A stretch of DNA of 42,798 bases from Caulobacteraceae bacterium (GCA_016703335.1 JADJCG010000018.1:1-42798); one strand, 5' to 3'; numbered from the stretch's first letter, positions 9,393 through 18,698 are shown. Program-made: numbers and translations. Notes: a model not told the origin generated them from the sequence alone.

Positions 9393-10465
9393 CCGACGCC
9401 CTGCGCCTGCCAGCGGAGCAAACCTACACCGCCGAACTCGAAGCGTTGAAAACCGACAGTGGCGACAAGCCGCCGGGCTGGGCGCTCTCGCCACGCGCGG
9501 CGCTCACCTACCTCATGGGCGGCAAAGCCCAGAACGGCGTCGAGATCAGCTCAAAATATGTCGGCGACAAACGCCTGATCGAAACGGCGATCGCAACACT
9601 CGCCACCGACCGTGCGCTGCTGCTGCTCGGCGTGCCGGGCACGGCGAAGTCGTGGGTGTCGGAGCACATCGCAGCGGCCGTGAGCGGCGATTCCACCATG
9701 GTGATCCAGTGCACAGCGGGCACCGACGAAAACCAAATCCGCTATGGTTGGAACTACGCGCAATTGCTCGCGCACGGACCATCACGCCAAGCATTGGTGC
9801 CGACGCCGCTGCTCCGGGCGATGGAGGGCGGGAAGCTTTGTCGGCTGGAAGAGCTGACGCGGATGGGCTCGGACGTGCAGGACACGCTCATCACCGTGCT
9901 CTCCGAAAAGATGATGCCGATCCCGGAGCTGAACACGTCCGTTTACGCGGTACGTGGCTTTAACGTGATCGCCACCGCGAACAATCGCGACAAGGGCGTG
10001 AACGAACTCTCATCGGCGTTGAAGCGACGCTTCAATGTGGTTGTGCTGCCGCTGCCGGACGACATGAACCAGGAGATCGCCATCGTCACCAGACGTGTCG
10101 GCGAAATGGCGCAAAGTCTCGACCTGCCCGCGCCCAAGAATGTCGCCGAAGAAGTCGCACGCGTCGTCGCCATTTTCCGCGAGCTTCGCGGTGGCGCAAC
10201 GCTTGACGGCAAGATGACGTTGAAAACCCCCTCCGGCACGCTTTCTACGGCGGAGGCCATCGCCGTGGTCATCGGCAGTCTCAGTCACGCGGCGTTCTTC
10301 AACAACGGCAAGCTCGGCGCCGAAGGCGTAGCGCCCAACCTGATCGGCGCGATTGTGAAAGATCCCGTGCAGGACAAGGCCGTCCTCGAAGAATATCTCG
10401 AGACTGTGCTGAAGAAGCGCCCGGATTACGCCAGCTATTATTCCACGCTGCTTGATCTCGTCTGA
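9389..10465 (+). CDS. MoxR-type AAA+ ATPase
   Basis: An intact 358-residue protein with Walker A GVPGTAKS (residues 81-88), a Walker B equivalent KLCRLEEL (about 149-156, acidic pair E154/E155), sensor 1 in FNVIATANNRDKG, and arginine residues R213/R214 in SSALKRRFN. This is the MoxR/YehL type, in which the ATPase partners with a VWA protein to remodel clients or insert metals. The GTG start overlaps the preceding stop. It is the most conserved and intact gene of the operon and its likely energy source. Confidence 0.92.
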   Translation: MTDALRLPAEQTYTAELEALKTDSGDKPPGWALSPRAALTYLMGGKAQNGVEISSKYVGDKRLIETAIATLATDRALLLLGVPGTAKSWVSEHIAAAVSGDSTMVIQCTAGTDENQIRYGWNYAQLLAHGPSRQALVPTPLLRAMEGGKLCRLEELTRMGSDVQDTLITVLSEKMMPIPELNTSVYAVRGFNVIATANNRDKGVNELSSALKRRFNVVVLPLPDDMNQEIAIVTRRVGEMAQSLDLPAPKNVAEEVARVVAIFRELRGGATLDGKMTLKTPSGTLSTAEAIAVVIGSLSHAAFFNNGKLGAEGVAPNLIGAIVKDPVQDKAVLEEYLETVLKKRPDYASYYSTLLDLV

Positions 10466-10470
10466 CCGCA

Positions 10471-12735
10471 ATGGCCGCCGACATCCGCTACTTCGGCATA
10501 CGCCACCATGGGCCCGGCTCCGCGCGCCGGCTCGTGGAGGCGCTTGATGACATGCGTCCGGCGGCAGTGCTGATCGAAGGGCCGAGCGACGTCGGTGATC
10601 TTCTACCGATGCTAAACGATCCCGCCATGCAGCCGCCCGTCGCGCTACTCGCGTATGTCGCCGACGATCCGGCGCGCGCCTCGTTCTGGCCGTTCGCAAC
10701 CTACTCGCCGGAGTACCAAGCCGCGCGCTGGGCCGTGCGCAACGGCGCAACGTTGCGCTTCATTGATTTGCCGGCGTCGTGGCGTCTGGCGCCACGCGAG
10801 CAACCGGAAGCGCCACCACCTCACGAAGACGAGCAGATCGCAGCGAGCAGCCAGCCGGACCCGCCGGTGACGCAGGATTGCGCATCTAACACGCCAACGC
10901 TTGAGCAAGATCCGATCGGCGCGCTTGCCGCGGCAGGCGGCTACGAAGACGGCGAAAGCTGGTGGCGCGACGTTGTTGAAGAAAACCCCGAGCCGGGTCC
11001 GATCTTCGCGGCCATTGCAGATGCGATGGCGGCACTCCGAGAAGCCGCCACGCCGCCCGAAGGTTTCGAGGCGGCGCGCGAAGCGCACATGCGATTGGAA
11101 ATTGCAAAGGCCGCGAAGGAGACGGAGGGCGCCATCGCCGTCGTGTGCGGCGCCTGGCACGTCCCGGCGCTGCAAGCAAAGTCCTCGGCCACCGCCGACC
11201 GAGCGCTGCTCAAGGGCGCGCCGAAGCAAAAGTTTCGGCGACCTGGGCGCCGTGGACATCACCGCGCCTCGCCTTCGCCAGCGGCTATGGTGCAGGCGTC
11301 GTCGCGCCAGGCTGGTGTCAGCATCTGTGGGACACGCCGCGCAGCGAAGCCACGACCCGCTGGCTCGCGCGCATTGCGGCTGCGCTGCGCGCCGAGGACC
11401 ATCTCGTCTCTACCGCTTCGCTGATTGAAGCTGAGCGCCTCGCGTTTGCGCTAGCGGCCCTACGCGGACGCCCCGCGCCCGGCTTCGAAGAACTGCGCGA
11501 CGCAGCAATCTCTTGCCTCTGCTTTGGCGAGGCGATCATTTGGCACACGATCGCGCCGCAACTGCTCGTCGGCAATGAAGTCGGTGCAATTCCTGACAAC
11601 GTCCCGCTCGCACCGCTGCTTGAGGATTTGCAGCGCGAACAAAAGCGCGTGCGCCTGAAACCCGAGGCGCTCGAACGCGAACTCGCAGTCGATCTCCGGA
11701 GTGAAAGCGGACTCGACCGCTCCACGCTGCTGCATCGGCTGAACCTGCTTGGCGTGCAGTGGGGCAAGCTGATCGAGGCGGGCCGCAGCCGTGGCACCTT
11801 CCGCGAGCGCTGGATGCTGCGCTGGGAGCCGGAATACGCCGTCGCGCTGGTCGAGAACCTCGTCTATGGGCCGACCATTGCTCAAGCCGCTGCTGGCCGT
11901 GTCAGCGCGCGCTTCAAAGACGCCGAGACGCTGCAAGCGCTGGCGGATCTCGTGTTCAGCAGCCTGACCGCGCAACTGCCCGCTGCGGTCGAGACCGGCA
12001 TTGATCTTATCGAGAAGCGCGCTGGCCAAACCAGCGATTGCGTGGAGTTGCTCTCATCTCTGCCCGCGCTGGCCGACGCCCTGCGCTACGGACAAGCGCG
12101 CGAAGTGGACGCGAGCCAGCTCGACGCGCTCGTGAAACGCATCCTGATCGAAGGCGCGCTGACCCTGCCCTACGCTGTGCGCAACCTCGACGCGGCCGCC
12201 GCCTCGGCGATGCGCAGCGTGATGGCCGGCGCCAACAACGCTGTCGCCCTGATCGAACTCTCCGACGACGAGCGCGCAACCTGGCGCGGCGCGCTGCACG
12301 CGATCATTGACGACAGTCAAGCATCGCCGCTCGTGGCAGGCGCAGCTGCGCGCTTGCTCTACATCGCCCAGGAACTCTTGCCCGAAGACGCGGCCCTGCT
12401 GCTAAGTCGCGCGCTGTCGCCAGGCCGGCCTGTCGCAGATGCGGCAGGGTTCTTCGAAGGTTTCTTTGAAGGCGCAGGCGAAACGCTGATCCACGACCAA
12501 CCGCTCCGGACAGCAGTCGACCAATGGGTTCAATCACTCGCCGGCGAAACGTTCACCGCGCACCTGCCGCTCTTTCGCCGCGCCTTCGCGAACCTCGACC
12601 GCATGCAACGCCGGCGCTTGCTCGATGCGTTGTTCGGACGAGTTTCGGCTGGTGTATCCCGACGCCCAGGCGATCTGGCCAGCGCATTTCGAGCGCGTCG
12701 TTGGCATCTTGAACGCGAGCCCCGCCGATGAGTGA
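10471..12735 (+). CDS. DUF5682-like protein (YehM-like; two frameshifts)
   Basis: About 755 residues when joined. The N-terminus MAADIRYFGIRHHGPGSARR, followed by VLIEGPSDVGDLLP, is the hallmark of DUF5682, and IAVVCGAWHVPAL belongs to the same erythromycin-esterase/TraB-like fold. The first frame stops being coding near 11225. The second continues GYGAGVVAPGWCQHLWDTPR through RERWMLRWEPEYAVALVENL. A last slip near 12640 restores the C-terminus RLVYPDAQAIWPAHFERVVG, ending at TGA 12733-12735 inside the VWA gene. GxRHHGPGSA is conserved, but I cannot assign a reaction. The gene starts three bases after the ATPase stop. Confidence 0.85.
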
Positions 12736-13888
12736 GGAAAGTGAGCGGCGCTGGAGGCTCGCGCTTGGTGGTGAAGACGACGCGCTCGACGCCTCGGACA
12801 CGCGCCTCTCAAGCGCGCTGACCGCCCTCTACGGCGAAGGCGCGGACGATGAAGGTAAAGAGAAGAAATCTCGTGGCGGCCTTGGGAGTTCGGCGCCGAA
12901 CGTTGCCCGGTGGATGGGCGATATTCGCTCGTATTTTCCCTCACCTGTCGTGCAGATCGTGCAGAAAGACGCATTTGAGCGCCTCGGTCTTCAGCGCATG
13001 CTGTTGGAGCCGGAATTCTTGGCTGCCGTCGAAGCTGACGTGAACCTGATCGCGACGCTGATGTCGCTCCGCAATGTGATGCCGGAGAAAACCAAGGATA
13101 CGGCGCGTCAGGTGATCGCCAAGGTCGTCGCTGAACTGATGGAGCGGCTCGAACGCAAAACCGCCGAGGCGACACGCGGCTCGGTGGACCGCTCGCGGCG
13201 CACTTCGCGGCCCCGATTTGCAGACATCGACTGGCCGCGCACCATTCGCGCCAATCTCCGGCACTACCAACACGAACACCGCACCATCGTGCCCGAACGC
13301 CTAATCGGCTTCATGCGTCAGCAACGCCGGCTCGTTGACCTCGATGAAGTGGTGCTGTGCGTCGATCAATCCGGCTCGATGATGCCGTCGGTTGTCTATG
13401 CTTCGATTTTCGCGGCGGTGATGGCATCGTTGCCGGTGGTTAAAACCAAGCTCGTTTGCTTCGACACCGTGATCGTCGACCTCACCGAGGAACTGGCCGA
13501 CCCGGTGGAAGTACTGTTCGGTGTGCAGCTGGGGGGCGGCACCGACATCAACCAAGCGGTCGCTTATTGCGCCGACAAGATCGAACGCCCGAGCAAGGCG
13601 CACTTGATCCTGATCACCGACCTCTACGAGGGCGGCAACGCCGAGGAACTCCTTACACGCGTTGCGCGTCTAATCGGTCTCGGCGTCAATGTGATCGTGC
13701 TTTTGGCGCTGAGCGATCAAGGTCGCCCAGCTTACGACCCCAATCTCTCCGCCCGGATTGCGGCCTTGGGCGCGCCGGTCTTTGCGTGCACACCCGACCA
13801 ATTCCCGAACCTGATGGCAGCAGCGCTCCGACGACAAGACATCCACGCATGGGCGGCAAAAGAAGACATAAAGCTGATCCCCGCCTGA
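12728..13888 (+). CDS. VWA domain protein, partner of MoxR ATPase (YehP-like)
   Basis: An intact 386-residue protein. The N-terminal half is helical with an acidic/lysine linker (about residues 36-52). The C-terminal von Willebrand A domain has a complete MIDAS: DQSGS at residues 213-217, T272-D273 in GGGTD, and D298 in LILITDLYEGG. MIDAS domains bind a divalent metal and a protein ligand. In MoxR systems the VWA protein is the client-recognition subunit. ATG 12728 overlaps the DUF5682 stop by eight bases, so all five genes are translationally coupled. A type A repeat follows 50 bp downstream. Confidence 0.92.
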   Translation: MSEESERRWRLALGGEDDALDASDTRLSSALTALYGEGADDEGKEKKSRGGLGSSAPNVARWMGDIRSYFPSPVVQIVQKDAFERLGLQRMLLEPEFLAAVEADVNLIATLMSLRNVMPEKTKDTARQVIAKVVAELMERLERKTAEATRGSVDRSRRTSRPRFADIDWPRTIRANLRHYQHEHRTIVPERLIGFMRQQRRLVDLDEVVLCVDQSGSMMPSVVYASIFAAVMASLPVVKTKLVCFDTVIVDLTEELADPVEVLFGVQLGGGTDINQAVAYCADKIERPSKAHLILITDLYEGGNAEELLTRVARLIGLGVNVIVLLALSDQGRPAYDPNLSARIAALGAPVFACTPDQFPNLMAAALRRQDIHAWAAKEDIKLIPA

Positions 13889-13938
13889 CGCGTCGAGGAT
13901 CGCTGAAATCGCGTCCTTAGAGATCGAACGGCCGCATT

Positions 13939-14048
13939 GGGCAAACGTGCGTCACGGTGACGAATTTCACGAACGGCCTAGTCTCTCGATTGCAGTCAGT
14001 GAATTAGCGCATGCGGCAACGGCGTGTTGTCGCCGAGGATGGACGCTC
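13939..14048 (+). repeat. Dispersed intergenic repeat, type A (copy A1)
   Basis: A full-length member of about 110 bp. The left part reads CGAATTTCACGAACGGCCTA then GTCTCTCGATTGCAG. The core is GGCAACGGCGTGTTGTCGCC, which folds as CGGCG-TGTTGT-CGCCG. The right end is GGATGGACGCTC. It sits after the VWA operon. Confidence 0.75.
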
Positions 14049-14205
14049 GCCAGACTGGCGCGTGTGCACCCGACGGGGCCCGCGGGAAACGTCAGACCCG
14101 CAGCACATCAGCGGGCGCGCTATGTTCCGTTTGGATTGGTTCGGCGACCGCGCCTACGCCCGCGTGAAATCCCTTCCTGCGATCAAGAGCGGCCACGCGC
14201 CAAAG

Positions 14206-14747
14206 TCACTCACGACGAAGAGTGACGTCGCCAAACATTTGCGATGCGCCGTCTTGAATATTGTCCAGCCGCCATCTCCACGTGTCGTCGCGCCATCGTA
14301 TGTGAAGGTGTTGGTGAGAATGAGAGCGCCCTCAGCGTCACGAAACTCGAATGGGATCGAATCTGAGCTTTCCGCCGCTCTGCAGGTCACGTCGCCGGAA
14401 GCCACTTCGGTGTTGTCGAACCAGAAGCACACATAGTGATCGTCCAGCCACCCGATCAGAATTGTCGCTTCATACGCCGGCAGCCCGTTATCGCCTCTCT
14501 CTCGAGATACTTCGTTGATGCGTACATAATTGCGTTGGAGGGTCCACTCAGCCTCGACATCGTGCACCGCGCTTTGGCCGGCAATCGTGCCAGTGAGCCG
14601 CCAGCTGCCAACCAGCCTGCTGAGCATCGCTTCAGATCGAGACGCGTTGGCCGCAGCTTCATCCAGCGGAGTCGTCCTCATCGCTTGCGTCTGCGCGCAA
14701 CCGACCAGGAGCAGCGTCCCCATCGCAATTAGAAATCGTTGAAACAT
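14206..14747 (-). CDS. DUF1579-like lipoprotein (one frameshift)
   Basis: The signal peptide MFQRFLIAMGTLLLVGC ends in a lipobox (LVGC), so this is a probable lipoprotein. The mature part has LSRLVGSWRLTGTI, AEWTLQRNYVRI and ILIGWLDDHYVCFWFDN, resembling DUF1579/THAP4-type small beta-barrels. A slip near 14270 shifts the end to WRWRLDNIQDGASQMFGDVT with stop TGA 14208-14206. The frame given by the longer open reading carries on without homology-like sequence. About 180 residues. Function unknown, probably ligand binding in the periplasm. Confidence 0.7.
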
Positions 14748-14888
14748 GCGCCATCCTCGCGGAAATGTTGTGGGGATTTGTATAGTCGGAAAGAACGTAC
14801 GAACAGAAGCTCTTCAGCAACGACGTCCACGGCGCAACGACTGGCAAACAATCCGCAGACAGCCGATCGCAGCGCCGCAGTCGCAGAG

Positions 14889-15147
14889 TCCGAAGTTCGC
14901 CGACATACGCCATTCGCTATCGTGCGGAGTGACCTGCAGTCTATGGCCTCGGTTCAGCTGGCGATTCACCTCCTCGATGGCATGGTGGGGCATGCCTGGA
15001 AGACCAAGATCGCAGTCGGAGTACGTGGCGCTCGCCAAGCGCATGGCGGACACCGATTGCTTCGTCGACCCCGAGTCAATTCGCTGCGTGCTGCTGCCGT
15101 GGCCGCGTGAAACTGAGGTTTGGTGGTCGCACGATCTAGAAGCTTAG
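14889..15147 (+). pseudogene. Unrecognised protein fragment (frameshifted)
   Basis: Two coding-like pieces join across a slip near 15025: TPFAIVRSDLQSMASVQLAI then HLLDGMVGHAWKTKI in one frame, and EYVALAKRMADTDCFVDPES then VLLPWPRETEVWWSHDLEA with stop 15145-15147 in the next. No convincing start is visible; Met at 14941 is possible. The family is not recognised. It lies directly behind the start of the divergent DUF1579-like gene. Confidence 0.35.
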
Positions 15148-15293
15148 CTGACAGCAGCGGACCGCCGCGGTGACGCCGACTAGAGCCTACCGCGACATCC
15201 AAGCGGCTTAGTCGCTCAAATCACGACGTTGAGCACATCGCTGCGGCTGCGGTGTGATCTCGCCGACTGCGGACGCTCGCTGCAGCATAGTAT

Positions 15294-15893
15294 TCACGCC
15301 GCCTCGTATTGTGCGATCAGTGCGTCGATGTGACGGCGTTCGGGCGCGAGCCGGGTCACGAGCTTCACAATCATCCAGAGCGCGCTCAACGCCAGCGCAC
15401 TCCCCAGCACGAACGCCGCTGACTGCATCTCATGCGGCGCCATTTTGCCAGTGGCGACGAGCTGGTTGAGCAACACGTAGAGCAACGGCGCGAAGGCGAT
15501 CATGGCGCCGCCAATGATGAAGATCCGCAGCTGCGCCGCGGTGTTGTCGGCGCGCAGCGCACGGAAGGTTTCAAGTAGTGCGCCTGCCGGGACGCCCTGC
15601 GGCGCGGCGCGCGTGGCGATCAGGACGAGCACCACGAACGGAATCAGCGCAAACGGAATAAGCCCCCACTCGCGCGCCAGATCGATCGCATCGGCTTGGC
15701 CGGTGACGATATCAAGGCCCATCAGAGCCAGCGGCATGGTCAGCATTACGCCGGCGAACACCAAGAGCCGCTGCAAATGCCCGCGGCGCTTGGCCAAAGT
15801 CGCTTGCGCCTCGGCGAAAACGTAGGCGCTGGCCGCAGCACTCGGATTGTTGGCGTTCGAGGCCCAGGCGTTCCCCAACGATTCATAATCCAT
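15294..15893 (-). CDS. Four-pass membrane protein downstream of ECF sigma factor
   Basis: The start MDYESLGNAWASNANNPSAA has GGAGA ten bases upstream, which fits better than the more distant in-frame Met at 15962. Four hydrophobic segments are clear: LLVFAGVMLTMPLALMGLDI, IPFALIPFVVLVLIA, IFIIGGAMIAFAPLLYVLL and AFVLGSALALSALWMIVKLV. It overlaps the end of the sigma factor gene by 11 bases. From position alone it could be a membrane anti-sigma or regulatory partner, but no zinc-binding anti-sigma motif is visible, so that is only an inference. Confidence 0.7.
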   Translation of the reverse strand: MDYESLGNAWASNANNPSAAASAYVFAEAQATLAKRRGHLQRLLVFAGVMLTMPLALMGLDIVTGQADAIDLAREWGLIPFALIPFVVLVLIATRAAPQGVPAGALLETFRALRADNTAAQLRIFIIGGAMIAFAPLLYVLLNQLVATGKMAPHEMQSAAFVLGSALALSALWMIVKLVTRLAPERRHIDALIAQYEAA

Positions 15894-16365
15894 CGTCGTT
15901 CTCCATGAGTTGCGTAAGTCTCTTGCGCGCGCGTGTGAGCCGCGCGCCGACATTGGTTTCACTGATACCGTGAATGGCGGCGATCTCTGCGTAAGATTGG
16001 CCCTCGAGCGAGAGCAGCATCAGCGAGCGATCGACGCTCTCCAGTTTGCGTATCGCCGCATAGAGCTGTTCGATCTGCGGATCCTCGCCCGCCGCTTCTT
16101 CGACCCGCAGCCGCTCGTATTCGCTCTGGCGACTGCGGCGGCGCGCTTCGCTTCGGCGCCAGCTCAGCGCGCGATTGTGTGCGACGCGAAAGATGAATGT
16201 CTTCTCAGCACTATCCCCGCGAAACGAGGGCGCGGCGCGCCACAGCGCCAGCAGCAATTCCTGCAACAGGTCGTGCTGATCCGCTCCAGCCGCGAAGGCG
16301 CGGGCGATGCGGTGCAAAACACCGACATGCTCGCGCACCAACGTTTGGAACCGCCCCTCGCCCAA
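15883..16365 (-). CDS. ECF-type RNA polymerase sigma factor
   Basis: About 160 residues, normal for an ECF sigma. Region 2 is seen as LVREHVGVLHRIARAFAAGA, DQHDLLQELLLALWRAAPSF and FIFRVAHNRALSWRR. Region 4 is seen as LESVDRSLMLLSLEGQSYAE, then IAAIHGISETNVGARLTRAR. The TTG at 16365 is preferred because GGAG lies seven bases upstream and the length matches the family. The Met at 16458 has no ribosome-binding site. The end overlaps the membrane protein gene, so they form one unit. Confidence 0.88.
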   Translation of the reverse strand: MGEGRFQTLVREHVGVLHRIARAFAAGADQHDLLQELLLALWRAAPSFRGDSAEKTFIFRVAHNRALSWRRSEARRRSRQSEYERLRVEEAAGEDPQIEQLYAAIRKLESVDRSLMLLSLEGQSYAEIAAIHGISETNVGARLTRARKRLTQLMENDDGL

Positions 16366-16590
16366 GATTTCGCTCCGTTTTATGAACTTAGACGCTGCTC
16401 CCGCCTCGATCCTTACACGCCGGTCGAAAGAGAGCCCGGTGCGCGAGATTCCGTTCATTAACCGCGGGCTCGTGAAGAGGACGGCGACGCCCCCGAGGAA
16501 GCGCCGGGACGGCGGGTCTCGTCGACGGCCCTGCCTGTCAATTCGGCGCGATGTCTTCCAAGAGCGGACATTCGCGTTGCCCGATCCATG

Positions 16591-16656
16591 GCGAAATCGC
16601 TCAATTTGTGACGCTCGCGTCAGCCGCCAACGACTGACCCATTCTCGCCGAAACCG
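16591..16656 (+). repeat. Dispersed intergenic repeat, type C (copy C1)
   Basis: CGCTCAATTTGTGACGCTCG followed by CGTCAG matches C2 at 34630-34710 almost base for base. Its right part, TCTCGCCGAAACCG, merges into the left end of the second lipase cassette. Confidence 0.55.
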
Positions 16657-17907
16657 CCCAAAGGCGCGTATTGTTTGAGTCGTGACCGGCTAGTCCCCGC
16701 GATGCCGTTGCGCTAGTTCCGTGAGCCGCTTTAGCCGCACTGTCATCCCGTGGGGGCTCTTATGAACTTGTCGCGACTTGCCAATGCATGCTTGGCGATG
16801 GTCATAGCCTTCACCTGAGTTACGGTGACGCCGGTTGCTGCCGCTGGCGTCGAAACACCGGAATGGCTTACGTGTCCGAACGCATTGACGCTTGATCTGC
16901 GCCCCAACCGTGAACGAGATCCGGCGCGGGTTCGCGAAGTCGCACCGACTGCGGGAGCGAACATTTCCGCCGAATTGTACCATCACACCCGCTACGCTCG
17001 CATCGCCTACGAACTCTACGAGGCATTCGACGCCGGCCAAGACCCGCGCGAAGCTTTCGCGAGTTCAAACCTGCAACTGGTGACATTGATTTACGGCGAT
17101 CCCGGGCCAACACGGGCGTGGTCCACGTCCACCTGGACGAAACCAGAACGCTCTATGGTTTTGTCGCCGACGAACGGGCGACAGGCCGCCGCTACATTGT
17201 GTTTCGGGGAACGCAGCAGCCTGCAGAATGGGTTCGCAACGCGCAGGCCGGGCAACGGCCCTATCCCTCGGAACGCCAGCCAGGACCGCCACCGCACACG
17301 TCCACGCTGGCTTCCTGCAAATTTTTGAGAGTCTACAGCTGGACTCGGGCGCGGGCGCCACCGCGTTGTCGCCCGCCCGCGCTTCGCAATCTTGTCGCCG
17401 GGCGCGACACTGTCTTTGTCGGTCATAGCCTTGGTAGCGCCCTTGCAACACTTGCCGGCGTCGAGGCCAGCAGGCGTTCACCCAAAGCGCGCGCGCGCGC
17501 CTGCGTATCACCTTTGCTTCGCCGCGAGTTGGCGATGCAGGCTTTGCTACACTCGCGCAAGCCGTCGGCCGCATCGACCGCGTTTGCAATCTGGTTGACG
17601 TGGTAACCGCCGTTCCGCCGAGCACGCGCCAACTGAGCTATGTGCATGTTGGTACGCCGTACCGCGTTTCGTCTTTTGATTGGCCCGCTCTCGCCAACAA
17701 CCTTGATCGCGCCGGTGACCAAATCCTCTATTGGCACGGAGATCAGTCCTACGCGTTCATGCTGCAGCCAGCGCAGGCGCCGCGAGAACCCGAAGCGTGT
17801 TTCTCGAGCGCTCGGTAAACGCAGGAATAGCGCGAATTCACTGAGCGACTGACTCGCTCCAATCAAGTCAATCGCTTGGGGCCCGTACCACCGGCAAGCC
17901 ATCGCCG
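16645..17907 (+). repeat. Long direct repeat, copy 2 (lipase cassette)
   Basis: Second copy of the 1.26-kb unit at 3642-4902, same strand. The shared sequence again starts at TCGCCGAAACCG and ends at CAAGCCATCGCCG inside a type D repeat. Confidence 0.85.
16762..17818 (+). pseudogene. Secreted class 3 lipase-like protein, copy 2 (frameshifted)
   Basis: The ATG start and signal peptide MNLSRLANACLAMVIAFT are followed by an in-frame TGA and then VTVTPVAAAG, so the leader is interrupted. The mature part is longer open here than in copy 1: NISAELYHHTRYARIAYELY, YGFVADERATGRRYIVFRGT, FVGHSLGSALATLAGVEASR (nucleophile Ser in GHSLG), ASPRVGDAGFATLAQAVGRI, CNLVDVVTAVPPSTRQLSYV (probable Asp) and GDQILYWHGDQSYAFMLQPA (probable His). 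At least four frame changes remain. The conserved triad pattern and about 350-codon length indicate a full lipase before disruption. Confidence 0.78.
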
Positions 17908-17920
17908 GTAGCGGTCACTC
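17847..17920 (+). repeat. Dispersed intergenic repeat, type D (copy D2)
   Basis: Left end TGACTCGCTCCAATC, right end CGCCGGTAGCGGTCACTC. The TCA in the right end is the complement of the TGA stop of the minus-strand membrane protein gene that ends at 17915. Confidence 0.6.
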
Positions 17921-18414
17921 CCCCATGTCTTCATCCGCGTGGGATTTTCTGAACGCGAGGAACGCAGCAGGCAACGTCATCGCCAACATCGCCGCGCCCC
18001 AAAAAACTGCGTTCCAATGGTCGCCCGTCGCAGGCGCCAAAGCTCGAAGTTGCGGTTGTCGGACAGATCCTGCCGCAGCATCAGATAGATCAAGCTGAGC
18101 AACACGACGCCAGAACACTGAATGGGCGATACGCCGCGCGATTGCGGTCAGCCAATTCGCGCTCATCGAGCAGGGTTCCGGCTCTTGCGCCTGACGCTGC
18201 AGGCTCGATCCGCAAGCACGGGGAACGCGACAAACGCCGCCACAACCAAGCTGAGGCCGGCAATCCGCAGCGCGTCGCCCGTCGCCGTCTCGTCGGCGAT
18301 AAGCTGCAGCACACAGCCGATCGGATAGAGCGCATAAAGCGCGATCACCAATCCGCGCACCGTTGCAGGCGACAAAGAACGGCCGAAGGGGCGCCTTGCA
18401 GAACGGACGAACAT
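17915..18414 (-). CDS. Four-pass membrane protein paired with XRE regulator (frameshifts)
   Basis: The start MFVRSARRPFGRSLSPATVR overlaps the XRE stop as TAATG. Hydrophobic segments are GLVIALYALYPIGCVLQLIA, IAGLSLVVAAFVAFPVLA, a leucine-rich third segment around LLSLIYLML (in another frame near 18080), and FWGAAMLAMTLPAAFLAF. The tail is FRKSHADEDMGE. At least two slips, near 18180 and 18030, interrupt it. Pairing a small XRE regulator with a four-helix membrane protein is a common arrangement in which the regulator controls both genes. Function unknown. Confidence 0.6.
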
Positions 18415-18655
18415 TACGAGTCTCCTTGCTTAGTGACGGTGCGCGCCAGGGGCGGAAACGGTTCGAGCGAAAACAGCACTTCGACCGGGGCCAGAAAACC
18501 GCGGCGATCTTCAGCGCGAGTTCGACCGAGGGGGCGGAGTCGCCGCGTTCAAGGTAGCCGAGGGTCTGCGGGTTCACCCCGACGGCCTCGGCCAACTCCT
18601 TGCGGCTCATGCCCCGCTCCGCGCGAAACACTGAAAGTCTATTGTACGTACCCAT
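18414..18655 (-). CDS. XRE-family HTH regulator (one frameshift)
   Basis: The start MGTYNRLSVFRAERGMSRKE leads into a complete small HTH: ELAEAVGVNPQTLGYLERGD then SAPSVELALKIAAVF. After a slip near 18490 the last part reads VEVLFSLEPFPPLARTVTKQ and stops in the TAATG overlap with the membrane protein gene. This short (about 80 aa) type is close to the YozG/Cro-like regulators. A perfect inverted repeat at 18681-18698, between -35-like TTGACG and the start, suggests autoregulation. Confidence 0.78.
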
Positions 18656-18680
18656 GTGATAGGCCAGTTGGAAAACGATA

Positions 18681-18698
18681 TGTTGTCTATACACAACA
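18681..18698 (-). promoter_or_regulatory. Palindromic operator upstream of XRE gene
   Basis: Perfect inverted repeat TGTTGT-N6-ACAACA, with arms of six and spacer CTATAC. On the gene strand a TTGACG lies at 18716-18711, and TATAGA in the operator spacer could be the -10 (spacing about 19) with another weak option at 17. Binding here would block the promoter of the XRE/membrane protein pair. Confidence 0.6.

Noticed and set aside
10010..10750. 246-codon minus-strand ORF
   Set aside because: Antisense to the AAA+ ATPase and DUF5682 genes; Arg-rich shadow composition.
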